A program made the position numbers and the translations under genes. From Amblyornis subalaris (lineage: Eukaryota > Chordata > Aves > Passeriformes > Ptilonorhynchidae): a stretch of 64,000 bases of DNA. The stretch covers positions 502,129-566,128 of the forward strand of contig JACAXG010000065.1 of the NCBI GenBank assembly GCA_018881555.1. Direction: 5' to 3'. The notes under the pieces are model-generated. The model made no database searches. It was not told the origin of the DNA and was given only the letters and a program-made list of their open reading frames with translations. Of this stretch, positions 49,119 through 59,589 are shown piece by piece; positions within the stretch are counted from its first letter, which is position 1; each line of letters begins with the position of its first letter.

Positions 49119-49285
49119 TACCATTATGATTGTATTTTACTTTATTTTCAATTATTAAATTGTTCTTATCTCAACATACAAGTTTTCCTTCGATTCTCCT
49201 CACCATTCCACTGTGGGGGGAGGAAGAGAGAGGGATTTGAGCTACTGCATGATGTTTAATCTCTAGCTGGGCTTAAACCACAACA
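48676..49285 (+). mobile_element. ERV solo LTR, family H copy 2 (common bird LTR)
   Basis: A 610-bp element starting TGTCCTGGTTTCAGCTAGGG and ending TTAAACCACAACA. The landmarks AGAATGAGAATGGTGTTGAT, CTAAGTCGTC, CAAAGGGATATTCCACACCA, TTGTGCATCACTTGTTTT, a microsatellite, ATTAAA (about 49154) and CCACTGTGGGGGGAGG match the bird LTR type I know from many avian genomes. Unlike the other LTRs here, its flanks (AAAGA before, GTGGC after) do not match, so no target duplication is visible. Confidence 0.93.
49062..49118. repeat. (ATT)19 microsatellite inside family H LTR
   Basis: Nineteen perfect ATT units. In the older copy (20542-21084) the same place holds only a T-rich segment, so the run is an expansion of the LTR's TTATTATTAT-prone segment. 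It is likely length-variable. Confidence 0.95.
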
Positions 49286-49449
49286 GTGGCTAAAGGAAAT
49301 CAGCTTGTGAGAGGTAATGGTTTGTCTATGGCTGCTTGTGTGAGTGCATTTCACCCATGTCAGTCCTCTACTAGACAGCCAAAATTGGCAAACTCTCTCA
49401 ATGTCAGCTTTAAAGAAAGTTCTGTGGAATGATAAAAGGTGGTCAAAGT

Positions 49450-50090
49450 GGTAAAGATGAGAGTCACCTGCAAAGAATGAACAAAAGCCTTACAAGACTA
49501 AGTGTCCTAGCAATGAAACAGCAAAAAAAGTTCAATACGTAGAAAAGTATAAAGTGATACCAAGGGAACCAATTCATCTGTAAAGTAGATGGATCTGAAT
49601 TCATCACAAAAGACATAAAACCTTGGGATTATGACATATATTTCCATGGAAATAAAGTCTCAGTGCTTGGTAGTGGACCAAAAACTGACTAAAATATTTG
49701 GAAATATTAGGTAATAGAGGGAGAGAAAGAAAAATAGTGAAATCACTGAATAAATCTGTGCTTTTCCCAAACATTGAATAATATGTGTAGGACTAGTGAT
49801 CTTATCCCCAAAAAGTATTCAACAGAACTGAGAAAGATTCAGAGAAAGACAAAAGTGTTAAAAAGCATGAAAGATCTTATATATAATAGTTGAGAAAACA
49901 TTCTCTGCAGCCTGGAGGGGACACCGCATAAATGCCTACAAAATGGTCATGGAGAGTGCAAATAGGAAATTATTGTTCACTGTCACTCCTATTACAAAAA
50001 TGAGATTATTAAATGGACATAGCAAGAGCCAAGCTCAAACCAGATAAAAGAACTTAGTTCTTTATAGAAAAAATAACAGACCTTTTGAAT
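49450..50090 (+). mobile_element. Ancient CR1-type LINE fragment
   Basis: Strongly eroded, but the order of nucleotide landmarks follows old sauropsid CR1 ORF2 C-terminal sequence: a GTATAAAGTGATACC block, ACATAAAACCTTGGG, GTGCTTGGTAGTGGACC, a GAAAGATTCAGAGAAAGACA block (ERVQ region), GGAGGGGACACC...GCCTACAAAATGGTCATGG, and TTATTGTTCACTGTCACTCC. No open frame survives. Older than the other CR1 copies judging by divergence. Confidence 0.6.
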
Positions 50091-50614
50091 TTCTGACCAT
50101 CAGTTATTGTGCACATAAAAGTATCTGTGACCATAAAGAAAAGAGATACAAAGAAGTTAAAAACTCACGTTGAGTTTAGGAAATCCACAAACAAGAGTAT
50201 AATTAGATGACAGGATAGCAACAGAGGGACCAATAGTTTGACTTACACTTATTCTTCCCTTGGTGTAGCTTGTGGCCACTGCCTAAGACAGACCCTTGGC
50301 CTGAGCCCATATGGCTTTCTTATGGAAATCCTGCAGAATCACACCCACCTACCAAGTTTATGCACTTGCTACAGATCTCCGTTAGTCACTTTGATTCTCC
50401 ATTTGTCTTCACCAGATGCAATTCTTCCCACTGTACATTTCACATACACTTGCTTTATCAATATAGGGAATGGATGCTGTGTACAACATTAGACACTCAA
50501 GATTGAAGTGATAACTCAAGATAAAAGTCTGAGTAGTTTTCATTTTAATTATTTCTCAATGTAGAATCCTGCTCCTCAGTTGCATCTGTACATAATAAAT
50601 ACAGCCAGCATTAA

Positions 50615-51348
50615 TGTCCTGGCCTAACCAAAAAAGGATGTATTCTATCACCACCCACAAAATTCCTTGATAAGGCAGGTGGTTTATAGTTAGGTGGTTA
50701 CACACCTGGTCCCTGAAACTATGCAGATCATGTGAGGTGGAGTGGTACTCCTTATCTCAGCTGTGATAACTATCCCAGCCAGTAGCAAGCACCACCCATC
50801 CTGAATGGATTATCTCTGTTAATGGCCCATTACCAAACTGGATAAGCCCCAACCAATATAACATCAGGAACATCCTCTTCCATTGTGGAAACCCCACCCC
50901 TGAGGGATACACGAGTAAGGAAACACCACATAAAAACAGGCTTGGGGATTGAGAGGGACCCTGGACAACCACAGGACTCCAGATGACCAGACCACCACCA
51001 CCACCACCACGGGATATCCAGAGGACTAGACCCTTCATCACCACTGGACAACCAGAGGATGGGACCACCACCACTGGATACTCAGCAGACCAGGCCTTTC
51101 TACAGGACTACTGCTTTCAGCAGCACTGCAGCCACTGGACAACCAGAGTTCCAGACCTTCAAGAGGACTGCAACCACTGCCAGGTTGTACTGTGGCTCTG
51201 CCAGTTTAAGCCTGTGTTTTCTGTATTACTGCAGATACTGTTATTTATTATAACCTTTCTATTAAAATTGTAATTCTGACCTAAAATCTCTCTTGAAGTA
51301 TTTGTTTGGGGTTACTTTCCCCTGCTGGTTCACGTTCAAACCAGCACA
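50615..51348 (+). mobile_element. Solo ERV LTR, family C copy 2 (uninterrupted)
   Basis: A 734-bp element starting TGTCCTGGCCTAACC and ending TTCAAACCAGCACA. ATTAA flanks both sides exactly (50610-50614 and 51349-51353). ATTAAA at 51261-51266 serves as a likely polyadenylation signal, and CACATAAAAACAGG near 50928 is a TATA-like site. From about 50965 to 51180 it is built of degenerate repeats of GGACAACCAGAGG and ACCACC type, which create a proline/threonine-rich chance frame. Its inverted partner at 25398-26622 carries a nested LTR. Confidence 0.94.
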
Positions 51349-51353
51349 ATTAA

Positions 51354-53112
51354 ATACAATGTAATTCTGATAAGCTGGAAAATGTTTAAGAACCTCTAAA
51401 TCTCAGCTTCATGCTAGACCTCTGAATTTTGGGCTATGGATCTCCAGCACACTGAGGACTTTTTCTCTCATTTAACTACTATTACTCTATTCAGCTCTTT
51501 ACCAGTTTCCTAGCTCTAAGTTTTCTTAGAACTACAAAAATACGTGATGATCCTGCTTTCAGGGGTTTGCCATCTACAGAATCATCAGCCACTGACAGCA
51601 TTCCATCTGTCTCTCTAGAAGTTTCTCAGTCTTCCCTTCATGCTGGTCTATGAAACAGGTGTCTCAGTCCTTTTAATTTCTTTCCACAGGCTTGCAGAAC
51701 AATTTTGCTCTCCTATCCTGGACGAATGACAAGTAAGAGAATTTTCCTGTGTTTTCAAACCAAGAATTTCCATTGCACCTCATAATTTTCTGTCTGGTGG
51801 TCAGAAGCACAAACCACCAAAGTCTGCACTGCATGTTCTCTCATATGCACTGATCTATTGAAAAGAAATTTTAATGATGTAAGCACATAGAGGAGATTTT
51901 TTTCTATTTAAAATGAATAAATAAATGTGTTTTGATAAATTTGTCTATGCATACCAATGGGAAATATGGTTTTATGGCATTATTGAAGAATAAACTACCC
52001 TGCCTATTTGTGATTATTTGCCCAGCAGGTACTTCAGACTGACATCCTCATCAGTAATGATGATTGATATTGCTGACAGAAAGAGTGGATGTTTTCAATA
52101 CNCCTTGTTTCTTTCTCTTACATGAACGATTTTTGGGAGCTTCAGCTTTCTAGAAACTTGAAACTTGTCACAGAAATCTGGAAAACTATATATCCAAGTG
52201 AAATTCTGCAAGTTATTTCCTTTAAAAAGTACAGAGACTAAAGCTGAATGGAAAATGCTGGGTATCCATCTCAAAATTATCCATAGCAAGTTTTAAATTA
52301 CAATGCACTTAAACCTGAGTCTTTTCTATGGCACTGTTCCTTTACTTGCACACAAATTTATTAATTCTTAAGTGAATAGGCAAGTGTTTTTTTAGACCGG
52401 CTATGTTGCTCAACATAGCTGTTGAGGGCTGTAATGCCTTTCTGAAGCTGTTTGTCAGCAAAGCTTCTGTAAAATATATGTGCCCATGCTCATTGTTTCC
52501 GTAGTCCTCAGAACTGAGAAAAGAATTCTGGAATCATTCCACAATACAAAATTACTTCACTTGTACGTCCTTTCCATGTTTGTTCATTTCATACAATATA
52601 TTAAAACCATCTTTTGGAAAAATTCCTCACTAGAAGATGATTATTTTGATATTAAAAATCACACACAGTCTTGTACAACTTATTTCTAACAGAGCATACT
52701 AAGACAACACCTGAAAAACTAGAAGTAGTTTGCTGTGAATCAAAGATCAGTGTGCTTCCATGCAGAGTAAGAATATTATTAGGTGTTTTTCTAGTATTTT
52801 TCTTTCTTTTTTTTTCCCTCTCAGGTCTATATAACATGAGGGGATTCTTAAATCCTTTTGAGAAAGTTTTCTTCTCAAACTTGGGGACTTTATATAGAGA
52901 AAAAAATCTATATTTTCTTTTCCTGTGGATTATGAGATGTCAACAGTCCTGGCCAAAAGTCACTATTCAGTCTTGAGCTCTATTTGCTTTAGAGTTACCA
53001 AATGTTTATGGACTTTAATTATTACAGCATATGTCAAAAATATAACATATTAGAAACTATTTATGTTAAAAAGTTAATGCTGTGAGGAAAAATTGTTGAA
53101 ATTCTGAACATA
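51354..53112. other. 1.8 kb AT-rich non-coding stretch
   Basis: Nothing recognised. Overlapping short frames at 52480-52976 show no family. A single N lies near 52102. Confidence 0.55.
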
Positions 53113-53117
53113 ACATC

Positions 53118-55098
53118 TGTCAAGGGTTAACCTGGAGGCAAACTCCAGATCCCCACGCTATATTCTTCAGAGGAGAGGAGACAGCAAAAACAGGCCGCAA
53201 ACTTGAAAAATTATTAAATAATTTATTTCACTAACACTACTAAGAATAGAAAGAATAAAAAATAATCAAAATATGAAGGCATAATGTAAAAATATCATTC
53301 TCCTCCCAATACATTCCAATCTTTCTCACTGATCACGCAAAGGACATAAATATGAGATTCTGATCTTATGATTAAGAGTTCTTATTGCCACTTTATGGGA
53401 TAAAGAGAGTTCTTTCTGTAGTGTAGTGGGATCCATCCCACAGAAGGCAGCTCCCTAAGAAGTATCTTCAGCATAGTTCCAAACCTTTCAGAAACACCAC
53501 AGCTCACCCTGGTTTTTGCAGTGGTGTATCCTCTCTCCCACGATACACTCCGCAGTTTGTGGGTCACAAGAAAAGTCTAATGGGGTTAAACATTTAAAGA
53601 TTAAGTCATTCTAGCCTAAAGGCACTAAAGGTAACAGGCTCCTGCTTTACTCATAATCTCCAAAGGCTGCAAATTCACCTGCACACAACATAAAAAATGT
53701 TCTTATTTTAGGCTGTTGAATTTCAAACTCCCCATGGCTCATATGTGATTTAAAGAGATATTTAGTTTGGTATTATTCCAGACCAGATCACACAGCACAG
53801 CTCACAACAAAAAAAGGTGAATGCTTTTAAAGATGGCTTCTCTGGCACTTCCTGCCACTCCTTGTCTTCTCTTCCGTTTGGCTGCTGGCTCCATATTTAG
53901 TCTTTCACGTGACTACTTTCCTTTCTCTCTAGCTTAGAGAAGAGGTTAATATTTGCAGAAAATGCCTACAAAAGTATTTATAACAGTTTACATGCTCCCA
54001 AGATAATGCAGCTGTATGAGGCCTGCTTCCTAGGCCCAAGGTTCTTCCAAGGCCCCTAGGTTCTTTTCTTCCCCCCGCCCCGCCGTATCGCTTCTCTGCA
54101 CTGGCTGCCATCCAAATTTTAGTAAGTCTTTTGGCTGCTAATTAAATACTGCACTTTGTGACAGCAAGGTCATCCTTTGATCTCACCAATCTACCTCCAA
54201 AAGGGTTTTTTTTTCCTCCAAAACTTTCAGTTTCTCTGCGCGGTGTAGCTTGGCTTCTCTCGACTTCTCTCGGCTTGGCTGCTTTTCTGTTTGGCCTTGG
54301 TCCGGATGGCAATAGACCAGCTCCTCTCGGTTCCAAAACGGCACGGGACCAGTGGGGGGTGTGATGCCAGAGAGATTTTTTGGTTTTATGCTTTTTAGAT
54401 TAGTAGTATTTTAGTTTTATACTTTTATATATTAGTACCCCTATAATCCTTTAACCTCTATCCTGTAACCTTGTATCCCTTTCCTATAGACAAAACAGAA
54501 CCAAGTTATCAGCCTTCAAGCATTCCAGAGTTAGACTCGATAAACTATTGAAGTAAGCAGAGAACCTCCAATAGAAACTTGCCACAAGGAATAGTGTGAC
54601 AAAATTCTGCTTTTCATTGGAGACTATTTCAAAACTATGTTACCCTATAATAGTAGAAGCATGAACACCTTCACAGACTTTTTTTACCCTTTTTGTACCC
54701 TTTTTACCTTTGTATAACTTACACTTGCTGGAACCCTGCTCGGCAGGATTGGGCCCAAAGCCTGCGCAGTGGGGGTCCTGGGGTTATCCCTGGGAAAACT
54801 TTGCTTTCTCCAAATCCTTTAATAAATTTTTACTTTTTACCCTCTTATTTCGGCCTCAGCCTTTATTTTCCAAAGATATAAGGCATCAGGTGAGGCCCGG
54901 GGGTTAGGGGGAGCCACTCCCTTGCTAGTGGTCAGCAGGGAGCAAGAGAGGAAGTGAGGAAGTGACCCTTATTTCCTGGGTGGTTTTTACAACATTCCTT
55001 TCACAGAGACGTCACAGGAACACTAAGTGGTCTATATAACTGTCCTTTACCTGTTTTTAACCAATCAGACCTGTCTCACACCGGGTCAAAGCATGACA
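53118..55098 (-). mobile_element. Solo ERV LTR, family F copy 2, interrupted by a nested LTR
   Basis: The inverted copy of 32110-33591. The plus-strand left end is TGTCAAGGGTTAACCTGG and the right end GTCAAAGCATGACA. Flanks ACATC (53113-53117) and ACACC (55099-55103) are a 5-bp target duplication with one mismatch. It is colinear through CAGTTTGTGGGTCACAAGAAAAG, AAGGCTGCAAATT and GTATTTATAACAGTT. Total length is 1981 bp. Subtracting the nested 527-bp LTR and its 4-bp duplication gives 1450 bp, against 1482 bp in copy 1. The GC-rich segment has also lost sequence beside the insertion. Confidence 0.93.
54362..54888 (+). mobile_element. Nested solo ERV LTR (class I-like, related to family A)
   Basis: A 527-bp insertion in the GC-rich part of the family F LTR. 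Ends are TGATGCCAG...AAGGCATCA, 7-bp inverted (TGATGCC/GGCATCA), nearly identical to family A. GGTG flanks both sides exactly (54358-54361 and 54889-54892), a 4-bp target duplication. AATAAA at 54821-54826 gives plus orientation, opposite to the host LTR. The internal sequence differs from family A, so it is a separate but related family. Confidence 0.92.
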
Positions 55099-55103
55099 AC
55101 ACC

Positions 55104-57726
55104 TGAGATTTACTCCATTTGTTGTGGACAATTCTATACAGACACAATAAGAATTCCAGTGTTAAATACAGCCAGTCCTAATAACATAAAGAAATCTTTT
55201 AGCAGAATGCTGTGATCTAATATAAAACAAATACTGTAGGAGAAAATTACTTGCTGAGGTTATGGGTAACAGCTAAAAACCAGAATATTTAAAAACAAGA
55301 ATATTTTAAGAACTGGATAATATTATGAATTGGTGGCCCACTGACCAAATGACCCAGGCAACCCAGAAAAACAATTACCTTCTAATCAAATGAAGTGAGA
55401 TTTTTATTTTCTGTGATTTTAAGCTAGTTTTAAAGACAGGACTAATTAGAAATATGGTTTCATAGCTTATGTTGCTTAGGGCAAATCCCACCCTCTACAT
55501 CTGTAAAGTATTGACAAGTAGGATGGGGTGGGGAGAATCTATAAATGAACTAATAAGGGAGCAATAACTATTTTCTCAGAATCCAGATTGGGTGCTTTAT
55601 TGTGTGTTCATGGTGTTGATTACCTTTTGTTTTCCTTTCATTTGTGGACAAATACTAGCTAACAATTTGAAAGAGTCTTTTAGCATAACAACATGAAGTC
55701 ATATCCACAGCTTCATTTTATTGGTGTTTTTTCAGTTTGGTTTTTGTTTTTTTTTTTAACTAAAACAGTTAAAAAATAATTTTTAAGAGGATTCCCCACA
55801 GTTAAATGCATCAACAAACTTGTGTACCTCTTTAAATTTAACCCAAATGTCTCAACAGATGCTGCTCTTCCAGTCTCAATAGGGAGCAGATTCCACAATC
55901 AGGAGTATAATTACAGAGAGCTCTAACTCCTGCTGTCTGAAAGTTACACTTAGGGCACACTGAATTGTCTGGCAGTTTCAGTCTTCAATGGCTGACTGAG
56001 GCCTTTGGTAATAAAAGATCAGTCAAGAGTACATTATGATACTTCACAAAATGCTAACAACTTTTTAGAATTTACAATTTGGAGAAACATATGCCAGCTT
56101 TGTACACTGCTGAACAGTTAAAAACAAACACAATAAGAGTAGGAAATTAATATATTATGAGTTTATAACANGAAAAGTGTATATTTGTCATCATGCAGGG
56201 AAGATAATACATCTGCTATAAAGAATAAATTGACAAGCAATGAAAAGCAGTGATTTTAATCCAGCAGTTTTTGTTGGACTCTGATTATAACTAGGAAGAT
56301 TCTTTAGTTACAAATGGGATGTCAAGTAATAATTTTCTTCCATGATATTAAAAAAAAACCAAAAGAGAAAATACAAAATTATGTAGTGAAGGTTTCTTTT
56401 TGTATTAGTTTTCTTCGGAAAAGTACAAATTTTTTACCGTAAGAAAAATAAAGTAGGTGGGGAAGAATAAGTCTAAAATGATATAAAGAAATGAATAACC
56501 CTTTCTGATCAGAGAACATCTGATGTTCTTGTCTTTTGCTGCACACAAGACTCAGTAGTTAGCTACAAAAATTCAGAAGAGTCAGTCATATTTCAAAGTA
56601 ATACAAAATGAAGGAGGTAAGACATTTTGTGATTAGAATTATTAGAAATTAGAAATTTTTAAAGAATCGTGTTTTTTAGTGTATGCGCCTTCTGTTTAGA
56701 ATCTCTAATTCATGGTTCTTTTTCCAAAGCCAGTAATTTTCAGCTATAAATGTGGAGAACATTTAATTTGTCTGGAATGTGTAGTAACTCGTGGAATTAA
56801 GAGAATACATACATGAAAGCCAGATGAAAGGCAACCAAATGATTGTAATGGGGGTCAGTAATGTTAAAAAAAAATATTTTCAAGTTTCAGTACACTTCAG
56901 CCAGAACTGACCAATTTTTAAATCTTTTTTATTCATCTTCTCAGCTAAATTATAGAATTTTCTCTCATTTGCTCCAGGGACAGAACAAATAATTGATTAA
57001 CATCTGAAAAGACTTCTCCAGACATTATTTACAGTATGAATTAAAAATTTTACTAATATGGGAATAATTTCTAAAAAGAAAATTCATATGGGGTTAAAAA
57101 TTATATTCATTTGGGTTCACTTTATCCATTCTTCAACAAATTCACTTTATTTCTTGTCAGTTCTCTCCTTGTAAAGAAGGTTTTGTGATTTAAAACACAT
57201 TAGACAATGAAATGGGTCCCAAGGAACTCCTGGACTCGGCAAACACAATTATATAATAAACTCTTAGTGAAGCCTCCACAGGTGTTGCAAATGGAGCCAG
57301 CAGCCAGAAAGGTGGGTGGGAAAAGACAATGAAGAAATAGCGCAAGAAACAAGCACTAAACCCAGAAGTTACAAAAATTAACATTTCAGGATACATCTGG
57401 CTTTATTTGTAGCCAATTAATGTTATATCTCCAGAAGTCTAGCATGTTTATGAATACCACCAGCCATATTGCACTCTACATAGAAAAAGTGTTCAGAGAA
57501 CTCTGCTGACCTTACCCCACAGATATAAACTACACCAGCCTGCAGGATTGCATAGTCTCCCAAATGCAGGTTTTAGAGCATGGAGAAGCTACACACAGGG
57601 TATCAAAAAAAATAGCACATTGATTCCCTCAGAGGAAATTGGCTGGTAGCATTGAGCAGAGCTAGTAAAAGGCAGAGGTACATTTGCTAAGTACATAATN
57701 ACCTTTTGTTTTAAAGCTTTCCTCAG
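55104..57726. other. 2.6 kb AT-rich non-coding stretch
   Basis: Nothing recognised. Homopolymer runs occur near 55749-55758. A single N lies near 56171. Confidence 0.55.
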
Positions 57727-57729
57727 GAT

Positions 57730-58170
57730 TTACCACTCATCTTCAAATTCTTCACTGACATAAACTTTCTTCTCACTCATTTTCACTGTTGGAATAGGTG
57801 AATGAATTGCTTTCCAAGATGTGTTGGCCAGTGCTATGCGATGAGATCCTTGCATTGCATAAAAAGTTCCCATACAAGAACCCTGAAAGCAGCAAAATGC
57901 AGAACAATTCCACTGTGAAGATTTACCTTCTTCTTGCAAATCCTTCTGAATTCTCAGAAACGAATAAGTGATCTACCAGAATTTTAGATTCTTCTCAAAA
58001 TTCTCCCTGGTGTAAAATACGTACCAAAATTGGGCTGGGTCTTCAGTTGAGGCCACAAAGCTGTCACAGCAATGTATTTGCTGGGGCCATTCCCTAGATG
58101 CATTCACAGATGGTGTCCACTCCATCACAGACTCCATCACTCCAAAATAGGCTGTTGCAACAAATAAACA
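57730..58170 (-). pseudogene. Candidate decayed coding segment, one in-frame stop
   Basis: One minus-strand frame runs from 58170 to a TAA at 57730-57732, about 145 sense codons, with a single TAG at 57973-57975. It includes VMEWTPSVNASREWPQQ, DSFVASTEDPAQFWYVFYTR, GSHRIALANTSWKAIHSPIP and ends KKVYVSEEFEDEW. Composition looks protein-like (several W, acidic C-terminus). The arrangement D..VAS..DPAQFW faintly recalls the start of Tudor repeats, but I cannot assign it. TTGTTGCAACAG near 58155 and CTGCTTTCAG near 57885 could be acceptors, so an exon reading is possible as well as a pseudogene or chance. Confidence 0.3.
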
Positions 58171-58179
58171 TCACTGGAA

Positions 58180-59084
58180 GACAAAGATAGTAGCATTACT
58201 ACTTTTACAATCCATTCATCACTACTTTAAACAAAAAATAAAATTATAGAAGTCCTCTAGGATAATCAGTTTCATGTGCAGCCAGTCACAAGAAGAAAAA
58301 ATATTCTTCCAATTATTTCAAGTGTTGCATTTTAGCTATGTAAGTTGCATACTTGTGAATTAAGTAAAAATACATTTTAAATTCACAGCTCTTGCAAAAC
58401 TGCTATTACAGTTTGAAAATTTTCCAGAACTACCAAATTATCTTGCATTTTTCAGAGCCCTGAATATTTTGGAATGGGTCTTTTGGGGTTTTGATTTGGC
58501 TCTTTGTTTTTGTTTTGTTTATTTTGTTAAATGCACTGCTTTTCTTCTAAATTTTGTAATCAGTTAATCAAGAGTGGAAAACAGGAATCTACCTGGATGG
58601 TAATATCTTCCAACTAATGTCCTTCTGCACACTTTAGGTTCTTTTTATAAATACTATGTGAAACTATGTAAGCAATCAAATGAATTTTCCATATTTTCCT
58701 ATAATCATTAATGGAAAAACCACTCTTTTATGTCTTTTAATGCTTTAAAGGATTGCAATTTCTCTTTTAACATATGAAGGTTCTGAGCACATTTGCATGT
58801 TCATGCTTATCATTTCATACAGAACTTCAATCAATAAAAACTGTAAATGGTTTTCTGTCTATCCTTCCTCAATAACAATTTAAATTTGTTTAGCTCTTCT
58901 AGATGGGGAAAAAAGATTATACCAGATACCTTCAACTGTTTAAATGCAGGAAAACCATGTATATGCTAGGCCTGTTACAGGGAAAATGTGTAAGATAACT
59001 CTTCCTCATAAAGTCTTTCTAGTAAGGAATGTAAAATCAAATTTGAAGTAGTAAGTGAATTTCTAGTCTGAGAAAGCTGCTTTA
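58180..59084. other. AT-rich non-coding stretch
   Basis: Nothing recognised. Confidence 0.55.
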
Positions 59085-59175
59085 GGTGACCGTACTTTGA
59101 GCAGTGGGGTTGCAATAGATGATCCCTAGAGGTCTCTTTGAACCTCATTTGTTCTGTGTATCTGTGATACAGCGC
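59085..59175 (+). mobile_element. CR1 LINE 3' tail fragment
   Basis: CR1 3'-end landmarks on the plus strand: GAGCAGTGGGGTTGCAATAG, ATGATCCCTAGAGGTCTCTT, GAACCTCATTTGTTCTGTG, and TCTGTGATAC as the tail repeat. Both ends are short, and it is directly followed by a CR1 piece in the opposite orientation. Confidence 0.85.
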
Positions 59176-59214
59176 TTTCAGTGCAGAGGTCTGATTGGTA
59201 GGATGGTCTTGGGA

Positions 59215-59585
59215 CTTCAGGTAAGGCCTCACCAGCACTGAAGATTGGGGAAGGATCACCTTTCTTGATCTGCTGGCAACAATCTCCCTTACACAACCAG
59301 GATGTTGTTGGCCTTTTTCCTGTGAGGGCGCATTGCTGGCTCGTGGTAAACTAGTCGTCTACCACTACTCCAGAACCCTTTTCTGCAAAGCTGCTTCCCA
59401 GCCCATTGTCCGCCATTGTTTAGAGGCTCCTGAGGTTATTCTTTCTGAGATGCAGGACTTTGCCTTTCCCTTTGTTGAGCTTCATGAGGTTCCCGTCTGC
59501 CTCTTTCTCTAGTCTGTCAAGGTCCCTCTGAATGGCAGTGCAACCATCTGGCGTATCACACTCTGTGACTCTATGTTTATACAAA
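59215..59585 (-). mobile_element. CR1 LINE fragment, reverse-transcriptase C-terminal region
   Basis: Read on the minus strand from 59585 down, it gives DTPDGCTAIQRDLDRLE, then NLMKLNKGKGKVLHLRKNN, a broken version of the EKDLGVLVD block, SQQCALTGK, then ILPQSSVLVRPYLKSQ at the low-coordinate end. This is the CR1 thumb and C-terminal region. Stops and small indels break it, and both ends are truncated. Its 3' side faces the 3' tail of the plus-strand CR1 at 59085-59175. Confidence 0.9.
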
Positions 59586-59589
59586 TGCT

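Noticed and set aside
49038..49259. Poly-isoleucine ORF
   Set aside because: Translation of the (ATT)n microsatellite.
50983..51273. Proline/threonine-rich ORF
   Set aside because: Produced by ACCACC and GGACAACCAGAGG repeats in a family C LTR.
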